Assembly (NCBI GenBank): GCA_027296205.1 | Contig: JAPUJM010000097.1 | Location: 1 to 7,441 of the forward strand | DNA length: 7,441 nt | Direction: 5' to 3' | Source of the DNA: Actinomycetota bacterium | GTDB taxonomy: Bacteria > Actinomycetota > Acidimicrobiia > Spongiisociales > ZC4RG35 | Shown here: one piece after another, positions 6,901-7,441 of the stretch | How positions within the stretch are numbered: position 1 is the stretch's first letter | Layout: the number at the start of each line of letters is the position of its first letter | Position numbers and translations under genes: made by a program | The notes under the pieces: model-generated | Seen by the model: only the letters and a program-made list of their open reading frames with translations | Database searches by the model: none | What the model was told of the DNA's origin: nothing

Positions 6901-6905
6901 CCGGC
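6890..6905 (+). terminator. Weak hairpin spanning the flavin-protein stop codon
   Basis: GCCGG (6890-6894) and CCGGC (6901-6905) can form a 5-bp GC stem with a 6-base loop across the TGA. No T-run follows, so intrinsic termination is unlikely; it may mark an mRNA end or be chance. The rest of the 51-base gap to the transporter shows nothing else definite. Confidence 0.2.
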
Positions 6906-6951
6906 ACAGACTCGACTGCAACCAGTTCGATCCATCAGGTGTTCTAGATAC

Positions 6952-7441
6952 ATGGCCACACCACGAATTCTGACAACCTCGCACGGGACCAACCGGGATG
7001 CCTTTGCTCCCATCGACTGGGGCCTCTTCGTGTCGCTCAGCTTGATATGGGGTGCCTCATTCCTCTTCATGGCCATTGGGCTCGACGCCTTCCACCCCGG
7101 ACTGGTCACCTGGCTGAGAGTTGGTTTCGGGGCGGCGGTGATAGCCCTTCTTCCCAAGGCCCGCAAAGCGAGGATCGAGACCGGAGACCGCTCGCGCGTC
7201 GGAATCCTTGGTCTCATCTGGATCGCTCTGCCAATGACTCTTTTCCCTATTGCACAGCTGTGGATCGATTCCGCGGTCGCTGGGATGCTCAATGGGGCGA
7301 CTCCAGTCTTTACGGCTCTTCTGGCCACCATCCTCCTCAGGGCCCGTCCCGGACGGCTCCAGATGGCGGGACTGGCAGTTGGTTTCGCCGGGATCGTGGC
7401 GATCGCTCTGCCTTCGACCGGCAGCGGGACGACGGCGACCA
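6952..7441 (+). CDS. EamA/DMT-superfamily transporter (N-terminal half; 3' end outside window)
   Basis: An integral-membrane permease of the drug/metabolite transporter superfamily; substrate not predictable. The 163 codons present cover one EamA repeat: about 20 cytoplasmic residues, then hydrophobic segments at about 22-42 (with the typical LIWGASFLFMAIG), 48-68 (PGLVTWLRVGFGA), 82-103, 107-130 (GMLNGATPVFTALLA) and 135-154. The PGLVTWLR and LNGATPVFTALLA patterns fit the family, which usually has 10 segments and about 290-300 residues, so roughly half is missing. The ATG at 6952 has AGGTG (6937-6941) 10 bases upstream, a modest ribosome-binding site. It follows the flavin gene on the same strand after 51 bases and could belong to the gpsA operon. 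Confidence 0.9.
   Translation, partial: MATPRILTTSHGTNRDAFAPIDWGLFVSLSLIWGASFLFMAIGLDAFHPGLVTWLRVGFGAAVIALLPKARKARIETGDRSRVGILGLIWIALPMTLFPIAQLWIDSAVAGMLNGATPVFTALLATILLRARPGRLQMAGLAVGFAGIVAIALPSTGSGTTAT

Noticed and set aside
6876..7331. Minus-strand 151-codon open frame over the transporter start
   Set aside because: The plus strand encodes five hydrophobic segments with EamA motifs; the minus frame is a shadow.

Overview
The window (roughly 60% GC by eye) looks like ordinary chromosomal DNA from a Gram-positive, probably actinobacterial organism. The lines of evidence are a full-length single-chain GcvP of 941 residues, GTG starts, a glycine riboswitch without a complete second aptamer, and a small domain of actinobacterial flavour (inference) fused to a long charged coiled coil. 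An Acidimicrobiia-like lineage is possible, but the sequence alone does not prove it. There is no sign of a phage, transposon, CRISPR array, tRNA or rRNA.

Layout. The left half is read on the minus strand, from right to left: ychF (4140-5222), a glycine riboswitch with a candidate promoter (about 3960-4100), gcvP (1116-3941), then an unrecognised gene starting with GTG at 1034 that runs off the left edge. The unrecognised gene has a compact N-terminal domain, a basic patch, an acidic linker and a long Glu/Arg/Ala-rich coiled coil. The coiled coil ends in AAEK/AATK pentapeptides encoded by a perfectly phased 15-bp tandem repeat (1-120). The right half is read on the plus strand: gpsA (5261-6268), a split-barrel flavin/PPOX-family protein whose ATG overlaps the gpsA stop (6268-6900), and the first half of an EamA/DMT transporter (6952 to the right edge). 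The two halves diverge from a 38-bp gap (5223-5260).

How the genes work together. The clearest regulatory circuit is glycine sensing: free glycine is expected to bind the leader RNA and control GcvP, the decarboxylating subunit of the glycine cleavage system. The partner genes gcvT, gcvH and lpd are not in the window. GpsA makes sn-glycerol 3-phosphate for phospholipids, and YchF is a translation- and stress-associated ATPase. The flavin protein and the transporter have no clear link to gpsA beyond likely co-transcription. The most distinctive items are the riboswitch, with a possible decayed second aptamer just before the gcvP ribosome-binding site, and the repeat-bearing coiled-coil gene. 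I see no convincing new multi-gene system.
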